Shown here piece by piece: positions 34,295 to 42,982 of a stretch of DNA of 64,000 nt (positions within the stretch are counted from its first letter, which is position 1; every line of letters begins with the position of its first letter). The position numbers were made by a program, and so were the translations under genes. Under the pieces are notes generated by a model. It did no database searches. It worked only from the letters and a program-made list of their open reading frames with translations, and was not told the DNA's origin. Source of the stretch: Rariloculus sp965263005 (lineage in GTDB: Bacteria; Pseudomonadota; Gammaproteobacteria; Steroidobacterales; Rariloculaceae); contig NZ_OZ253579.1 in assembly GCF_965263005.1 (NCBI RefSeq), forward strand, positions 2,356,001 through 2,420,000, written 5' to 3'.

Positions 34295-35607
34295 GGCGCC
34301 GCGTCCTCGTCTATCGCCGCGAGTCGCGCTCTGACTGCCTGAGCGTGCGCATCGAGCCCTTCGAGCATCGCGAGCGTCTCGGCAACCGGACCGATACCTT
34401 GCAGGCCTTCCCGGGTCAGCTCCTGTACTGTCATCGAGCGCAGGAAATCGGCGACTCCCAGGCTCGAGTAGCTACGCGCGTAACCGGCGGTCGGCAAGAC
34501 GTGATTCGTGCCGCTGCAATAGTCGCCGACCGATTCGGGTGCCCACGCGCCGAGGAATACCGAACCCGCGGCTCGAACCTCGGGCAGCCAGCGGCGTGCG
34601 TTGGCGAGCTGCAGAATCAGGTGCTCCGGCGCGTAGAGGTTGGAAAGCTCGAGCGCGGTCTTGAGGTCTTCGACGACGATGATGCTCGAATGGCCGAGCG
34701 CCTCGTCGATGATCGCAAGCCGGCTCAAACTCGCCTTCTGAAGCTCGACTTGCTCGCGCACGGCGTTGGCCTGAGCCTCGCTGGTCGTCAGCAGCAACAC
34801 TTGCGAGTCGCCGCCGTGCTCGGCTTGCGACAGCAGGTCCGCGGCGATGAAATCGGGACGTGCGTGCTCATCGGCGATGACGAGCACTTCGGAAGGACCG
34901 GCCGGATAGTCGCGAGCGGCGCCGTACGGGTCCCGGTCGACCTGTGATTTCGCTTCCGTGACCCAGATGTTGCCCGGACCGAACACTTTATCGACTTTGG
35001 GAACCGTTTCAGTCCCGTAAGCCATCGCCGCAACCGCCTGGGCTCCGCCGAGCTTGAACACGCGCCCGATGCCGCTGACGCGGGCAGCGAACAGAACGGC
35101 GGCGTCGACTCGTCCGTCGGCCTGCACCGGACTGCACATGATCCGGGTCGGGCACTGGGCGAGCTCGGCCGGGACGCCGAGCATGAGCGCCGTCGATGGC
35201 AGAGGGGCACTGCCGGCGGGCACATAGAGGCCGACGCGTTCGATCGGCCGGGACAGCCTCTCGCAGCGCACGCCAGGCGCCGTGTCGACGCGCAACTGCG
35301 CGGGCAGTTGCGCCGCGTGAAACGCCTCGATGTTAGCGGCTGCCTGGCGGATCGCGCGGCGCTGCGTCTCGCTCAGGCGCCGGGTGGCCTCGTCGAACTC
35401 CGCTTCCGTAACTTCGAGCGCCGACAAGGCGACGCCATCGATCTCCTCGGTCAGAGCGAGCAGCGCGGCATCGCCGTCGCGCCTTATGCGGTCGATGATC
35501 CCGGCGACTCGGCTCGCGAGATTTGCGTCGTCGGCCGGCACCGGTCTGGCCAGGAGCTCATTTCGGCGTTCGCGGCTCAAATCGTTCCAAATGTATTGCT
35601 TCATCAT
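34291..35607 (-). CDS. hisD: Histidinol dehydrogenase
   Basis: A 438-residue zinc enzyme that oxidises histidinol to histidine with two NAD. Typical blocks are VPAGSAPLPSTALMLGVPA near 130, the GPGNIWVTEAK segment near 208, DLLSQAEHGGDSQVLLLT near 260 with zinc-binding His/Gln, and the YAPEHLILQ segment near 325. Length is normal. It follows hisG by 13 bp. Confidence 0.97.
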   Translation of the reverse strand: MMKQYIWNDLSRERRNELLARPVPADDANLASRVAGIIDRIRRDGDAALLALTEEIDGVALSALEVTEAEFDEATRRLSETQRRAIRQAAANIEAFHAAQLPAQLRVDTAPGVRCERLSRPIERVGLYVPAGSAPLPSTALMLGVPAELAQCPTRIMCSPVQADGRVDAAVLFAARVSGIGRVFKLGGAQAVAAMAYGTETVPKVDKVFGPGNIWVTEAKSQVDRDPYGAARDYPAGPSEVLVIADEHARPDFIAADLLSQAEHGGDSQVLLLTTSEAQANAVREQVELQKASLSRLAIIDEALGHSSIIVVEDLKTALELSNLYAPEHLILQLANARRWLPEVRAAGSVFLGAWAPESVGDYCSGTNHVLPTAGYARSYSSLGVADFLRSMTVQELTREGLQGIGPVAETLAMLEGLDAHAQAVRARLAAIDEDAAP

Positions 35608-35620
35608 CGTTGGCGGACCG

Positions 35621-36529
35621 TCAGGAAAGCATCTTCTCTACGGGCAAGACGAGCATCGAGCTTGCCCCCGCTTCCTTGAGCTGCTCTAGAGTTTCCCAGA
35701 ACACGTTCTCCCTGCAAACGGCATGCACGGCCACCTTGTCCTCGGTGCCTTCGAGCGTCATGATCGTCGGTGCCTCGCTTCCGGGCAGCAACGCCGTGAT
35801 TTCCTTGAGCGCTGCCCGAGGGGCGTGCAGCATGATGTACTTGCTCTCCTTGACCTGCAGCACGCCCTCGATGCGCTGCAGCAGGCGCTGCATCCATTGC
35901 AATTTTTCAGGGCCAAGTTCGATCGGCGTGCGAATCAACGCCGCGCGGCTTTCCAGTACCGTCGCGACTTCCTGCAGGTCGTGCGCCTTGAGCGTCTCGC
36001 CGCTCGACACGAGATCGCAGATCATGTCGGCCCTGCCCAGGCTTGGCGCGATCTCGACGGCGCCTGAGAACACCACGACCTTCGCATCGAGGCCGTGCTG
36101 TGCGAGATGAGCGGCAACGATGCGCGGGTAGCTCGTCGCAATACGTTTGCCGGCGAGCGAATCGGGGTGTTGATAAGGCGTCCCGCGCGGGACGGCGAAA
36201 CTCAGGCGGCACTGTCCGAAATCGAGCGAGGTGACCCGCTCGAAGAGTCTGGTCTCGCCATCGGCACGCATCGCGAGGCTGCATTCCTCGATGATATTGA
36301 GCCCGACGATACCGAGGTCACAGACATCCTCCTGCACGAGGCTGGGGATATCGTCATCGCGTACGAGCAGCACATCGATCGGCATGTTCTCGCCATAACA
36401 TATGAGCCGATCCTTGCCGCGCGAGTAGCTCAAGCCGCAACGGGTGAGCAGATCCATCGAGTGTTCAGTCAAGCGGCCGGATTTCTGTACGGCTATCTTG
36501 ATCCGTTCGTCTGTCCCGGAGGTTTTCAT
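35621..36529 (-). CDS. hisG: ATP phosphoribosyltransferase, long form
   Basis: A 302-residue long-form HisG, the first committed step and feedback point of histidine synthesis. It has KIAVQKSGRLTEHSMDLL at the start, the PRPP-binding block near DMICDLVSSGETLKAHDL and a C-terminal ACT-like histidine-binding domain (about 225-300). Because the long form is present, no hisZ is needed. It starts immediately at the stop of the TrpR-like gene (ATG and TGA share one base). Confidence 0.97.
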   Translation of the reverse strand: MKTSGTDERIKIAVQKSGRLTEHSMDLLTRCGLSYSRGKDRLICYGENMPIDVLLVRDDDIPSLVQEDVCDLGIVGLNIIEECSLAMRADGETRLFERVTSLDFGQCRLSFAVPRGTPYQHPDSLAGKRIATSYPRIVAAHLAQHGLDAKVVVFSGAVEIAPSLGRADMICDLVSSGETLKAHDLQEVATVLESRAALIRTPIELGPEKLQWMQRLLQRIEGVLQVKESKYIMLHAPRAALKEITALLPGSEAPTIMTLEGTEDKVAVHAVCRENVFWETLEQLKEAGASSMLVLPVEKMLS

Positions 36530-36840
36530 CAGCGCGGTCCGCCCAGGCGTTCGAGGGCGACGCGATAGCCGCCGCTGCCGTTCGTGAGAAAACGCGCGAC
36601 TCGGCCGATCGTCGTGACCGAAACGCCCGTGAGTTCGTGAATCGTTCGATAGGAAAGCCCGTCATTCAGATGAGCAACGACGCTCCACCTGTCGATCAAG
36701 GCCTCGAGCTCGGCAGGCGTACAAAGATCACTGATGAAGCGCCTGCATTCGTCGTCCGTGCGCAAGCTCAAAATGGCTTGATACAGGCCGCGTTCGGCCC
36801 GCTCTGCGGACCGTGGGCTCAAGTTGCGATGTGATTTCAT
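36529..36840 (-). CDS. TrpR-superfamily (YerC/YecD-type) regulator heading the his operon
   Basis: A 103-residue helical protein of the Trp repressor superfamily. The core runs LCTPAELEALIDRWSVVAHLNDGLSYRTIHELTGVSVTTIGRVARFL, in which GLSYRTIHELTGVSVTTIGRVARF is the helix-turn-helix and the segment before it forms the dimer. Unlike TrpR of E. coli it is tied to hisG by a one-base overlap, so it is expressed first in the his operon. By analogy with TrpR it may bind an amino acid, or respond to histidine, and repress its own promoter. The direct repeat just upstream is the obvious candidate operator. Confidence 0.88.
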   Translation of the reverse strand: MKSHRNLSPRSAERAERGLYQAILSLRTDDECRRFISDLCTPAELEALIDRWSVVAHLNDGLSYRTIHELTGVSVTTIGRVARFLTNGSGGYRVALERLGGPR

Positions 36841-36864
36841 GATCGGAACCGTCGCTGGAATAAT

Positions 36865-36896
36865 GAGCTAATGTATTAACGAGCTAGCATGTTATA
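36865..36896 (-). promoter_or_regulatory. Candidate his operon promoter and operator (direct repeat)
   Basis: A 14-bp direct repeat, GAGCTAATGTATTA (36865-36878) and GAGCTAGCATGTTA (36881-36894) as read on the plus strand, is spaced 16 bp and matches at 11 of 14 positions. It overlaps TATAAC (minus strand, 36891-36896), a likely -10 box; a -35 box is weak (TGGACA about 15 bp upstream). The position between promoter and the TrpR-like gene fits an autoregulatory operator. Confidence 0.45.
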
Positions 36897-37003
36897 GCGG
36901 TCCAGAAGCCGTGTCCAGCCACGGTCAGCGATTCATTGAGTCGCGCCATTCCAACGCGGCAGCCGCGACGGGGCAGGGCGTGGGCTTCTTCTCGCCGCTT
37001 GAG

Positions 37004-38068
37004 TTACAGCGCGAGACGTTCGAGCACGGCTTGGCCGAACGCCGTCGTGCCGAATGCTGTCTGCCCGGCCGAAGCGATATCCCTCGTACGTATTCCTGCG
37101 CCAAGCACGGCGTCGACGGCAGCTTCAACGGCCAGCGCCGCCTCATCCGCACCGCACGAGTGCCTGAGCAGCATCGCGGCGCTGAGGATCGCGCCGCAAG
37201 GGTTCGCCGCGTCCTGGCCCGCGATATCAGGCGCCGAACCGTGAATTGGCTCGTACAGGCCCGGACCGCCATCGCCGAGCGAGGCCGATGGCAGCAGGCC
37301 CATGGATCCGGCGAGCATCGACGCCTCATCTGTCAGGATGTCGCCGAACATGTTCTCCGTCACCATGACGTCGAAATCGGCGGGCCGGCTCAACAGATGC
37401 ATCGCCGCGGCGTCGACCAGCAAGTGCTCGACCTCGAGATCGGGAAACTCGGAGCGAAACACGCGCGTGGCTGTCTCGCGCCACAGGCGCGAAGTATCGA
37501 GGACGTTGAACTTGTCGATCGATGTGATCTTGCCGCGGCGCGATCTTGCAAGACGAGCAGCGGCTCGGCAGACACGTTCGATCTCGCCGACCGTGTATTC
37601 GCAGGTATCAAAAGCCGCGCTCCCGCTACGCGCGCGTTTGCCGAAATAGATCCCACCGGTAAGCTCGCGCACGACGAGGATATCGACGCCTTCAAGCCGT
37701 TCGTTCTTGAGCGGCGACACTGCGGCGAGCGCCGGAATCGTCTTGATCGGTCTCAGATTGGCAAAGAGACCCAGCTCCTTGCGCAGGCCGAGCAGACCAA
37801 CCTCCGGACGAATCTCGACCGGGGCCGTATCCCACTTCGGACCGCCGACGGCGCCGAGAAACACGGCGGAAGCCGCCTTGCAGGCCGCGAGCGTCTCATC
37901 GGGCAAGGGATGGCCGACCGCGTCTATCGCGGCGCCGCCGAGAAGCGCGGCCTCAAACTCGAGGCCGAGATTTGCCCGGGATGAGACAGCCTCGAGCACG
38001 CGAACCGCCTGGGCTGAGACTTCGGGACCGACGCCGTCGCCCGCCAGGACGACGATACTGTGAGTCAT
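37004..38068 (-). CDS. leuB: 3-isopropylmalate dehydrogenase
   Basis: A 354-residue decarboxylating dehydrogenase of leucine synthesis. It has the VVLAGDGVGPEV start, GLLGLRKELGLFANLRPI near 92, the YTVGEIERVCR segment, and the C-terminal EPIHGSAPDIAGQDAANP block that binds NAD. Length is normal. Its start overlaps the leuD stop by 4 bp. It is the last gene of the ilvC-ilvE-leuC-leuD-leuB operon. Confidence 0.97.
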   Translation of the reverse strand: MTHSIVVLAGDGVGPEVSAQAVRVLEAVSSRANLGLEFEAALLGGAAIDAVGHPLPDETLAACKAASAVFLGAVGGPKWDTAPVEIRPEVGLLGLRKELGLFANLRPIKTIPALAAVSPLKNERLEGVDILVVRELTGGIYFGKRARSGSAAFDTCEYTVGEIERVCRAAARLARSRRGKITSIDKFNVLDTSRLWRETATRVFRSEFPDLEVEHLLVDAAAMHLLSRPADFDVMVTENMFGDILTDEASMLAGSMGLLPSASLGDGGPGLYEPIHGSAPDIAGQDAANPCGAILSAAMLLRHSCGADEAALAVEAAVDAVLGAGIRTRDIASAGQTAFGTTAFGQAVLERLAL

Positions 38069-38640
38069 GACGCGCGTTGCTCGAATTCGCGGATCGCGTG
38101 CTCGTTCTCGAGCAGAAATCCGAGCTCATCGATCCCGTTCATGAGGCAGTAGCGCGAGAATCCGTCGATCGGAAAAGACACGCTGCGGCCATCGGGCAGC
38201 TCGATCGTGCGGCTGGCCAGGTCTATGGTCACGTCCGCACCGGGGTGCTCGACGAGCCACGCATGGGTCGCTTCATCGACGATCACGGGAATCAGACCGT
38301 TCTTTAACGCGTTGCTGCGGAAGATGTCGGCGATCTCCGTACTGATGACGGCCTGGACCCCGTAGTCGACGAGCGCCCACGGCGCATGTTCGCGCGACGA
38401 GCCGCAACCGAAATTGTTGCCCGCGACGAGGATTGCTGCGCCTTCGGTCTCGGCAAGGTTCAATACGAAGTCCGCGCGCTCTTTGCCGCCGGCATCGTAG
38501 CGCCAATCCGCGAACAACCGCTCGCCGAGCCCTTGTTTCGTCGTCGTGGTCAGGAATCGAGCCGGAATGATCTGGTCGGTGTCGATATCTTCCATCGGCA
38601 ATACGAAAGTCTTCGACTGAATGCGTGCGACAGTTTCCAT
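38065..38640 (-). CDS. leuD: 3-isopropylmalate dehydratase small subunit
   Basis: A 191-residue swivelling-domain partner of LeuC. It has MEDIDTDQIIPARFL near 16, GNNFGCGSSREHAPWAL near 73 and IFRSNALKNGLIPV near 105. The ATG at 38640 is the family start. The frame is open further upstream to 39015, but that part runs across leuC in another frame and is not real. It follows leuC by 8 bp. Confidence 0.97.
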   Translation of the reverse strand: METVARIQSKTFVLPMEDIDTDQIIPARFLTTTTKQGLGERLFADWRYDAGGKERADFVLNLAETEGAAILVAGNNFGCGSSREHAPWALVDYGVQAVISTEIADIFRSNALKNGLIPVIVDEATHAWLVEHPGADVTIDLASRTIELPDGRSVSFPIDGFSRYCLMNGIDELGFLLENEHAIREFEQRAS

Positions 38641-38648
38641 GGCGTAAC

Positions 38649-40052
38649 TCAACTCAATAGTCGGCGTGGGTCGGTGACGACCCCCGTGACCGCGGCGGCC
38701 GCGGCCGTGACGGGGCTTGCAAGGATCGTCCGCGCGCCGCTGCCTTGCCGGCCTTCGAAATTGCGATTGCTCGTGCTGACGGCGAGTTTGCCGCGCGTGA
38801 CCCGGTCGCCGTTCATTGCGATGCACATCGAGCAGCCGGGTTCGCGCCACTCGCCGCCGGCTGCGCGAACGATCTCGTGGAGTCCCTTGGCTTCTGCCTC
38901 GCGTTTGACGCGTTCTGAGCCCGGCACGACGAGCAGGCGGACGTTCTCCGACACACGGCGGCCCTCGAGCACGCTGGCCGCCTGCTCGATATCGCTCAGC
39001 CGCCCGTTCGTGCACGAGCCGATGAAGACTACGTCGACCGCCTTGCCGTTCAGCGGCTTGCCTGCCTCAAGCCGCATGTAAGACAGCGCCTTGCGAAACG
39101 CGGGATCGTTCTGTTCCGGAACCGCGTCGTCGATTGATATCACCATGCCCGGGTTCGTACCGAAAGTGACCATCGGCGTGAGCTCTGAGACATTCAGATG
39201 GAACGACTTGTCATATTGCGCGTCGGCGTCGCCCGGCAGCGTTCGCCAATGGGCGAGCGCTTTGTCCCAGTCCTGCCCTCGGGGCGCGAGCGGGCGGCCT
39301 GCCATGTACTCGTAGGTTGCGTCGTCGGGCGCAATCATGCCGGCGCGCGCGCCGGCCTCGATCGACATGTTGCAGATCGTCATCCGCTCTTCCATCGACA
39401 ATCCAGCGATCGCCGAGCCGCGATACTCGATCGCATGCCCGTTACCGCCCCCGACACCGATGGCGCCGATGATGCGCAGGATGATGTCCTTGGCCGTGAC
39501 CCCCGGCCTGAGCGTCCCTTCGAGATTGATCGCGAGCGTCCGCGGCCGCCGCTGCAGCAGGCACTGTGTCGCGAGCGCGTGACCGACCTCGGTTGTGCCG
39601 ATTCCAAAAGCCAGCGCGCCGAAAGCGCCATGCGTGCTCGTATGCGAATCGCCGCAGACGATCGTCTTGCCTGGCTGTGTCGCACCGAGCTCAGGTCCGA
39701 TCACATGCACGATCCCCCGCTCGTCGCTCCCAAAGCCGCGCAGCTCGATGCCAAACTCCGCGCAGTTCTCTTCCATCCGGATGAGCTGTTTGGCCGCGGC
39801 CGGCTCGCTGACGATCTCGAGGTCTTTTAGCGACGCGATCGGCACGGTCGGGATCGAGTGATCGAGCGTTGCAAGGCAGAGGTCCGGGCGCCGCACCTTG
39901 AGGCCCTTCTCGCGCAGTACGTCGAAGGCCTGCGGGCTTGTGACTTCGTGGATGAGATGCAGGTCGACGTAGAGTATCGCTGGTCGCTCGTCACTCTCGG
40001 GAGCCACGACGTGCGCGTCCCACACTTTTTCAAACAGGGATTTCGCGTTCAT
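38649..40052 (-). CDS. leuC: 3-isopropylmalate dehydratase large subunit
   Basis: A 467-residue aconitase-family protein. The 4Fe-4S cysteines are in VFIGSCTNGR (near 347) and GCSMCIAMN (near 407-410). VCGDSHTSTHGAFGALAFGIGT lies near 130. With LeuD it isomerises 2-isopropylmalate. It is 10 bp downstream of ilvE. Confidence 0.97.
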   Translation of the reverse strand: MNAKSLFEKVWDAHVVAPESDERPAILYVDLHLIHEVTSPQAFDVLREKGLKVRRPDLCLATLDHSIPTVPIASLKDLEIVSEPAAAKQLIRMEENCAEFGIELRGFGSDERGIVHVIGPELGATQPGKTIVCGDSHTSTHGAFGALAFGIGTTEVGHALATQCLLQRRPRTLAINLEGTLRPGVTAKDIILRIIGAIGVGGGNGHAIEYRGSAIAGLSMEERMTICNMSIEAGARAGMIAPDDATYEYMAGRPLAPRGQDWDKALAHWRTLPGDADAQYDKSFHLNVSELTPMVTFGTNPGMVISIDDAVPEQNDPAFRKALSYMRLEAGKPLNGKAVDVVFIGSCTNGRLSDIEQAASVLEGRRVSENVRLLVVPGSERVKREAEAKGLHEIVRAAGGEWREPGCSMCIAMNGDRVTRGKLAVSTSNRNFEGRQGSGARTILASPVTAAAAAVTGVVTDPRRLLS

Positions 40053-40062
40053 ATGACTCGCC

Positions 40063-41031
40063 TTATAGGGCTACCGGGCAATCGGTCTGCTCGTCCGACG
40101 CGTCGAGTATCGGTTCGAGCCAACCCCACCTGTCGCTGGTCGAGCCGTCGAAGAGCCCGAAGAATTCGTTCTGCAAACGCTCCGTCACCGGGCCGCGCTT
40201 GCCGGACCCCACGGTAATTCGGTCGACCGAACGCACGGGCGTCACTTCGGCCGCCGTGCCCGTGAGGAATACTTCATCGGCGATGTAGAGCAATTCGCGC
40301 GGGATGTGCTGCTCGACGACCTCAAGACCAAGCGACCGCGCGAGCTTGATGACCGCATCTCTGGTCAGACCCGCAAGGATGGACGCTGCGACAGGCGGAG
40401 TATGGATTTTACCGTCCTGCACCAAAAACAGGTTTTCCCCGGCGCCTTCGCTGACGAAACCCTCCGTGTTGAGGGCAATTCCCTCCGTGAAACCGAGACG
40501 CCTGGCCTCGAGTGTCACGAGAATGCTCGACAGATAATTGCCGCCGGCTTTGGCGAGCGCGGGAACGGTGTTGGGAGCCACCCGCTGCCACGAGGAAACG
40601 CAGACATCGACGCCGTGCTCGATACCGCCCTCACCGAGATACGAGCCCCACTCCCAAGCCGCGATCGAGCACCTCGCGGGATCTTCGGGATTTCCGGCGA
40701 CACCCATCTCGCCATAGCCGCGAAATGCGATCGGCCGTATGTACGCGCCCTCCATCAGATCGTTGTCGCGAATGACTTCCTTGCACGCGGCAACGAGCGT
40801 CTCGGGCGGATAGGGAATCTTCAGTTGATAGACCCTCGCCGAGTTGTACATGCGCTCTATGTGATCGGTGAGCCGGAATCCGACCGGACCGTCCGGCGTC
40901 TTGTAGACGCGAATGCCCTCGAACACTGACGAGCCGTAGTGCAGCGCATGACTGAGGACGTGGACGGTGGCCTGCTCCCAGCGAACGAGTTCGCCGTCGT
41001 GCCAGATGGTTCGACTTGCTTTCAAGGGCAT
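40063..41031 (-). CDS. ilvE: Branched-chain amino acid aminotransferase
   Basis: A 322-residue fold type IV PLP enzyme. It has ALHYGSSVFEGIRVY near 30, the Schiff-base Lys in ALAKAGGNYLSS (near 162), GFVSEGAGENLFLV near 194 and EVFLTGTAAEVTPV near 256. It makes the last transamination for valine, leucine and isoleucine. Placed between ilvC and leuC, consistent with one branched-chain operon. The gap to ilvC is 136 bp, so an internal promoter is possible. Confidence 0.97.
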   Translation of the reverse strand: MPLKASRTIWHDGELVRWEQATVHVLSHALHYGSSVFEGIRVYKTPDGPVGFRLTDHIERMYNSARVYQLKIPYPPETLVAACKEVIRDNDLMEGAYIRPIAFRGYGEMGVAGNPEDPARCSIAAWEWGSYLGEGGIEHGVDVCVSSWQRVAPNTVPALAKAGGNYLSSILVTLEARRLGFTEGIALNTEGFVSEGAGENLFLVQDGKIHTPPVAASILAGLTRDAVIKLARSLGLEVVEQHIPRELLYIADEVFLTGTAAEVTPVRSVDRITVGSGKRGPVTERLQNEFFGLFDGSTSDRWGWLEPILDASDEQTDCPVAL

Positions 41032-41167
41032 CGCGCCACTCTACATGATTATCGGGGGCAGCTAAACGCCATGAATCGATCGACTCTTCTCACCACGAAT
41101 TCCCGCGTGCGGCGCGGCTCCTCGGCCGCCGCCGGTTGGGCGCCGCGCGCGGTACGCCATTCCCGCG

Positions 41168-42154
41168 CTATTGCTTCAGCCAACTCATCCGTCCCCTGAG
41201 TTTGCGCCCCACGTCCTCGATCGGATTGTCAAGATCCTGCTTGAGCAGCTCGTTGTAGCCGCTAAGCCCCGCCTCGTTTTCCTCGATCCACTCCCGGGCG
41301 AACGTGCCGTCCTGGACTTCCTTCAACACCGTGCGCATGCTGGCTTTGACGTGGTCGTCGATGATTCGCGGTCCGCGTGTCAGGTCGCCGAATTTTGCCG
41401 TCTCGCTAACGAACTCGTGCATTTTTTTCAAGCCGCCCTCGTGCAGCAGATCGACAATGAGCTTCATTTCGTGCATGCATTCGAAATAGGCGACCTCCGG
41501 CTGATAGCCGGCCTCGACAAGTGTCTCGAAGCCTCGAACGATGAGTTCCGTCGCGCCGCCGCAAAGTACCGCCTGCTCACCGAACAGGTCGGTTTCCGTC
41601 TCTTCGGCGAACGTTGTGGTCAATACGCCGCCGCGAGTGCCGCCGATATGGTGCGCGTAGGCCAAAGCCCGTGCCTGCGCACTGCCGGTAGCGTCCTGCG
41701 CGACAGCGAGCAAACAGGGCACCCCGCGGCCGGCCTCGTACTGCCTCCTGACCAGGTCTCCCGGGCCCTTGGGCGCGATCAGCACGACGTCGAGGTCGGC
41801 ACGGGGCGCGATCCGGCCGTAGTGAATGTTGAACCCGTGCGCGAAGAGCAGCGTGCAGCCTTGTCCGAGCTTCCCTTCGACGTCGGTGTAGAGCCGGCCC
41901 TGGGCCATGTCGGGGACGAGAAACGCAACGAGACCGGCGCCTTCGGCCGCCTCTGCCGGCACGCTGACCGTGAACCCGTCATGCTCAGCGCGCGCCCAGG
42001 TCTTGCCGCCCGGCCGCAAGCCGACGATGACATCGAACCCGGAGTCGCGCAGATTCAGCGCATGAGCGCGACCTTGACTCCCGTATCCAAGCACCGCGAT
42101 CCGTTCACCGCTCAGCGTATCCGCCTGGACGTCTGACTCCAAATACATCTGCAT
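41168..42154 (-). CDS. ilvC: Ketol-acid reductoisomerase
   Basis: A 328-residue class I KARI. The NADPH-binding loop is AVLGYGSQGRAHALNLRDSGF (about 18-38), the metal-binding acids lie in EETETDLFGEQAVLCGG near 190 and in the FECMHEMKLIVDL block near 222-235. The ATG at 42154 is preceded by GAAGGGG and gives the normal start MQMYLESDVQ. A leader with an attenuator-like set of hairpins precedes it. The acetolactate synthase genes ilvBN are not in the window. Confidence 0.97.
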   Translation of the reverse strand: MQMYLESDVQADTLSGERIAVLGYGSQGRAHALNLRDSGFDVIVGLRPGGKTWARAEHDGFTVSVPAEAAEGAGLVAFLVPDMAQGRLYTDVEGKLGQGCTLLFAHGFNIHYGRIAPRADLDVVLIAPKGPGDLVRRQYEAGRGVPCLLAVAQDATGSAQARALAYAHHIGGTRGGVLTTTFAEETETDLFGEQAVLCGGATELIVRGFETLVEAGYQPEVAYFECMHEMKLIVDLLHEGGLKKMHEFVSETAKFGDLTRGPRIIDDHVKASMRTVLKEVQDGTFAREWIEENEAGLSGYNELLKQDLDNPIEDVGRKLRGRMSWLKQ

Positions 42155-42188
42155 CGCTACTACCCCTTCGTATCGAGTTCGGCAATTC

Positions 42189-42270
42189 AAAAAAAACCCC
42201 GCAGCCTTACGGTGCGGGGTCGTCTCAATGACCTATCGTCGTCAAGCCGGGCGGCCGCACCTGCTGCGGC
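42189..42270 (-). terminator. Attenuator in the ilvC leader (terminator with competing antiterminator)
   Basis: On the minus strand four segments can pair. Segment 1 is GCCGCA (42265-42270), segment 2 GGTGCGG (42255-42261), segment 3 CCGCACC (42211-42217, within CCCCGCACC) and segment 4 TGCGGGG (42197-42203), followed by eight T (42189-42196). Pairs 1:2 and 3:4 are perfect over 6 and 7 bp; pair 2:3 is perfect over 7 bp and excludes both. This is the layout of a classical amino-acid attenuator. Confidence 0.8.
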
Positions 42271-42338
42271 TTCGCAATACGAAAAGGCACCGGACGAGGC
42301 CAGGGTGATTCATCTTGGTCTGCTCGGCTCATGTACAC
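42225..42338 (-). CDS. Possible leader peptide of the ilv-leu operon
   Basis: A 37-codon frame starting at GTG 42338 (or ATG 42332), with GGAAG 7 nt before the GTG. It runs across attenuator segments 1 and 2, and its TGA is 8 nt before the terminator stem. A ribosome reaching the stop would mask segment 2 and favour termination. A ribosome stalled around the GTG CCT TTT CGT ATT codons, just before segment 1, would favour the antiterminator. It lacks the run of Val/Leu/Ile codons of enteric ilv leaders; only single Val and Ile codons lie at the expected place. Translation is therefore plausible but unproven. Confidence 0.45.
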   Translation of the reverse strand: MYMSRADQDESPWPRPVPFRIAKPQQVRPPGLTTIGH

Positions 42339-42370
42339 GAATAATCTTCCGAAAGAGGTCTCGGAACGTC

Positions 42371-42400
42371 ATTGTCTCAGGATTTGAATACCCTGATCAA
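42371..42400 (-). promoter_or_regulatory. Candidate promoter of the ilv-leu operon
   Basis: On the minus strand TTGATC (42395-42400) and GACAAT (42371-42376) are 18 bp apart. A start near 42364 would give a leader of about 210 nt containing the small frame and the attenuator. Confidence 0.4.
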
Positions 42401-42982
42401 CCGCGCATTGGACGGGAAAAGACGAGCTTCGCACCGCTGAACTCGAGATGCGAGCAGCGGCAACGCCATGGGCGGGATAAGGACTTTCACGGGACGGCCT
42501 TCAGCTTGAGGCCGGTTGTAAATTACGGCCCGCCGACGCGAGCCGAAATGCGCCCGATCGAGCGATCGGCAACCGCGCGGCCGGAATGGACATGCCTGGC
42601 ACCCTCGGCGGTTTGACGTTCGTTTGTCGAAGCTGTAGAACGCTCGGAGAGTTTTCGCTATTCTGTCGCCGCGGCGCTCGATTCCGCCCCGGCGGCCTTT
42701 GCGTCGGAGGGGGCAATCGCTTGGCGGAGCGGACTGAAGTTCCGTATGTCAAGACACAAGAAGAAGCATTGATCCCCCTTTATTTTGTGCAGCAGCCTCA
42801 GGCACAATTGTAGATTGGCTGGAGTGCTGCGGACCGTCAGGCGGTCCCACGGGAGAGTCGGCAACCTTTCCGCTTCGCTCCCAATGGTTTATGGTGGCTC
42901 GCTCGCCGGAGCCCGTAGTCGTTGCGGCGCAGAACGGGCTGGGGTATTGGACAATCGAAGATCAGGTGAGGAACAAACCGGC
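42401..42982. other. Divergent intergenic region, no gene seen
   Basis: This stretch of 582 bases lies between the ilv-leu leader and the DUF3450 gene. Short frames exist on both strands but none has family-like sequence. It must hold the plus-strand promoter of the TonB operon. I cannot pick out a convincing box. Confidence 0.45.

Noticed and set aside
38641..39015. Upstream extension of leuD to 316 residues
   Set aside because: The extra part crosses leuC in another frame and is Arg-rich; METVARIQSKTF at 38640 is the family start.
42501..42813. Small genes in the ilvC/DUF3450 gap
   Set aside because: Frames on both strands are short, without ribosome sites or family-like sequence.
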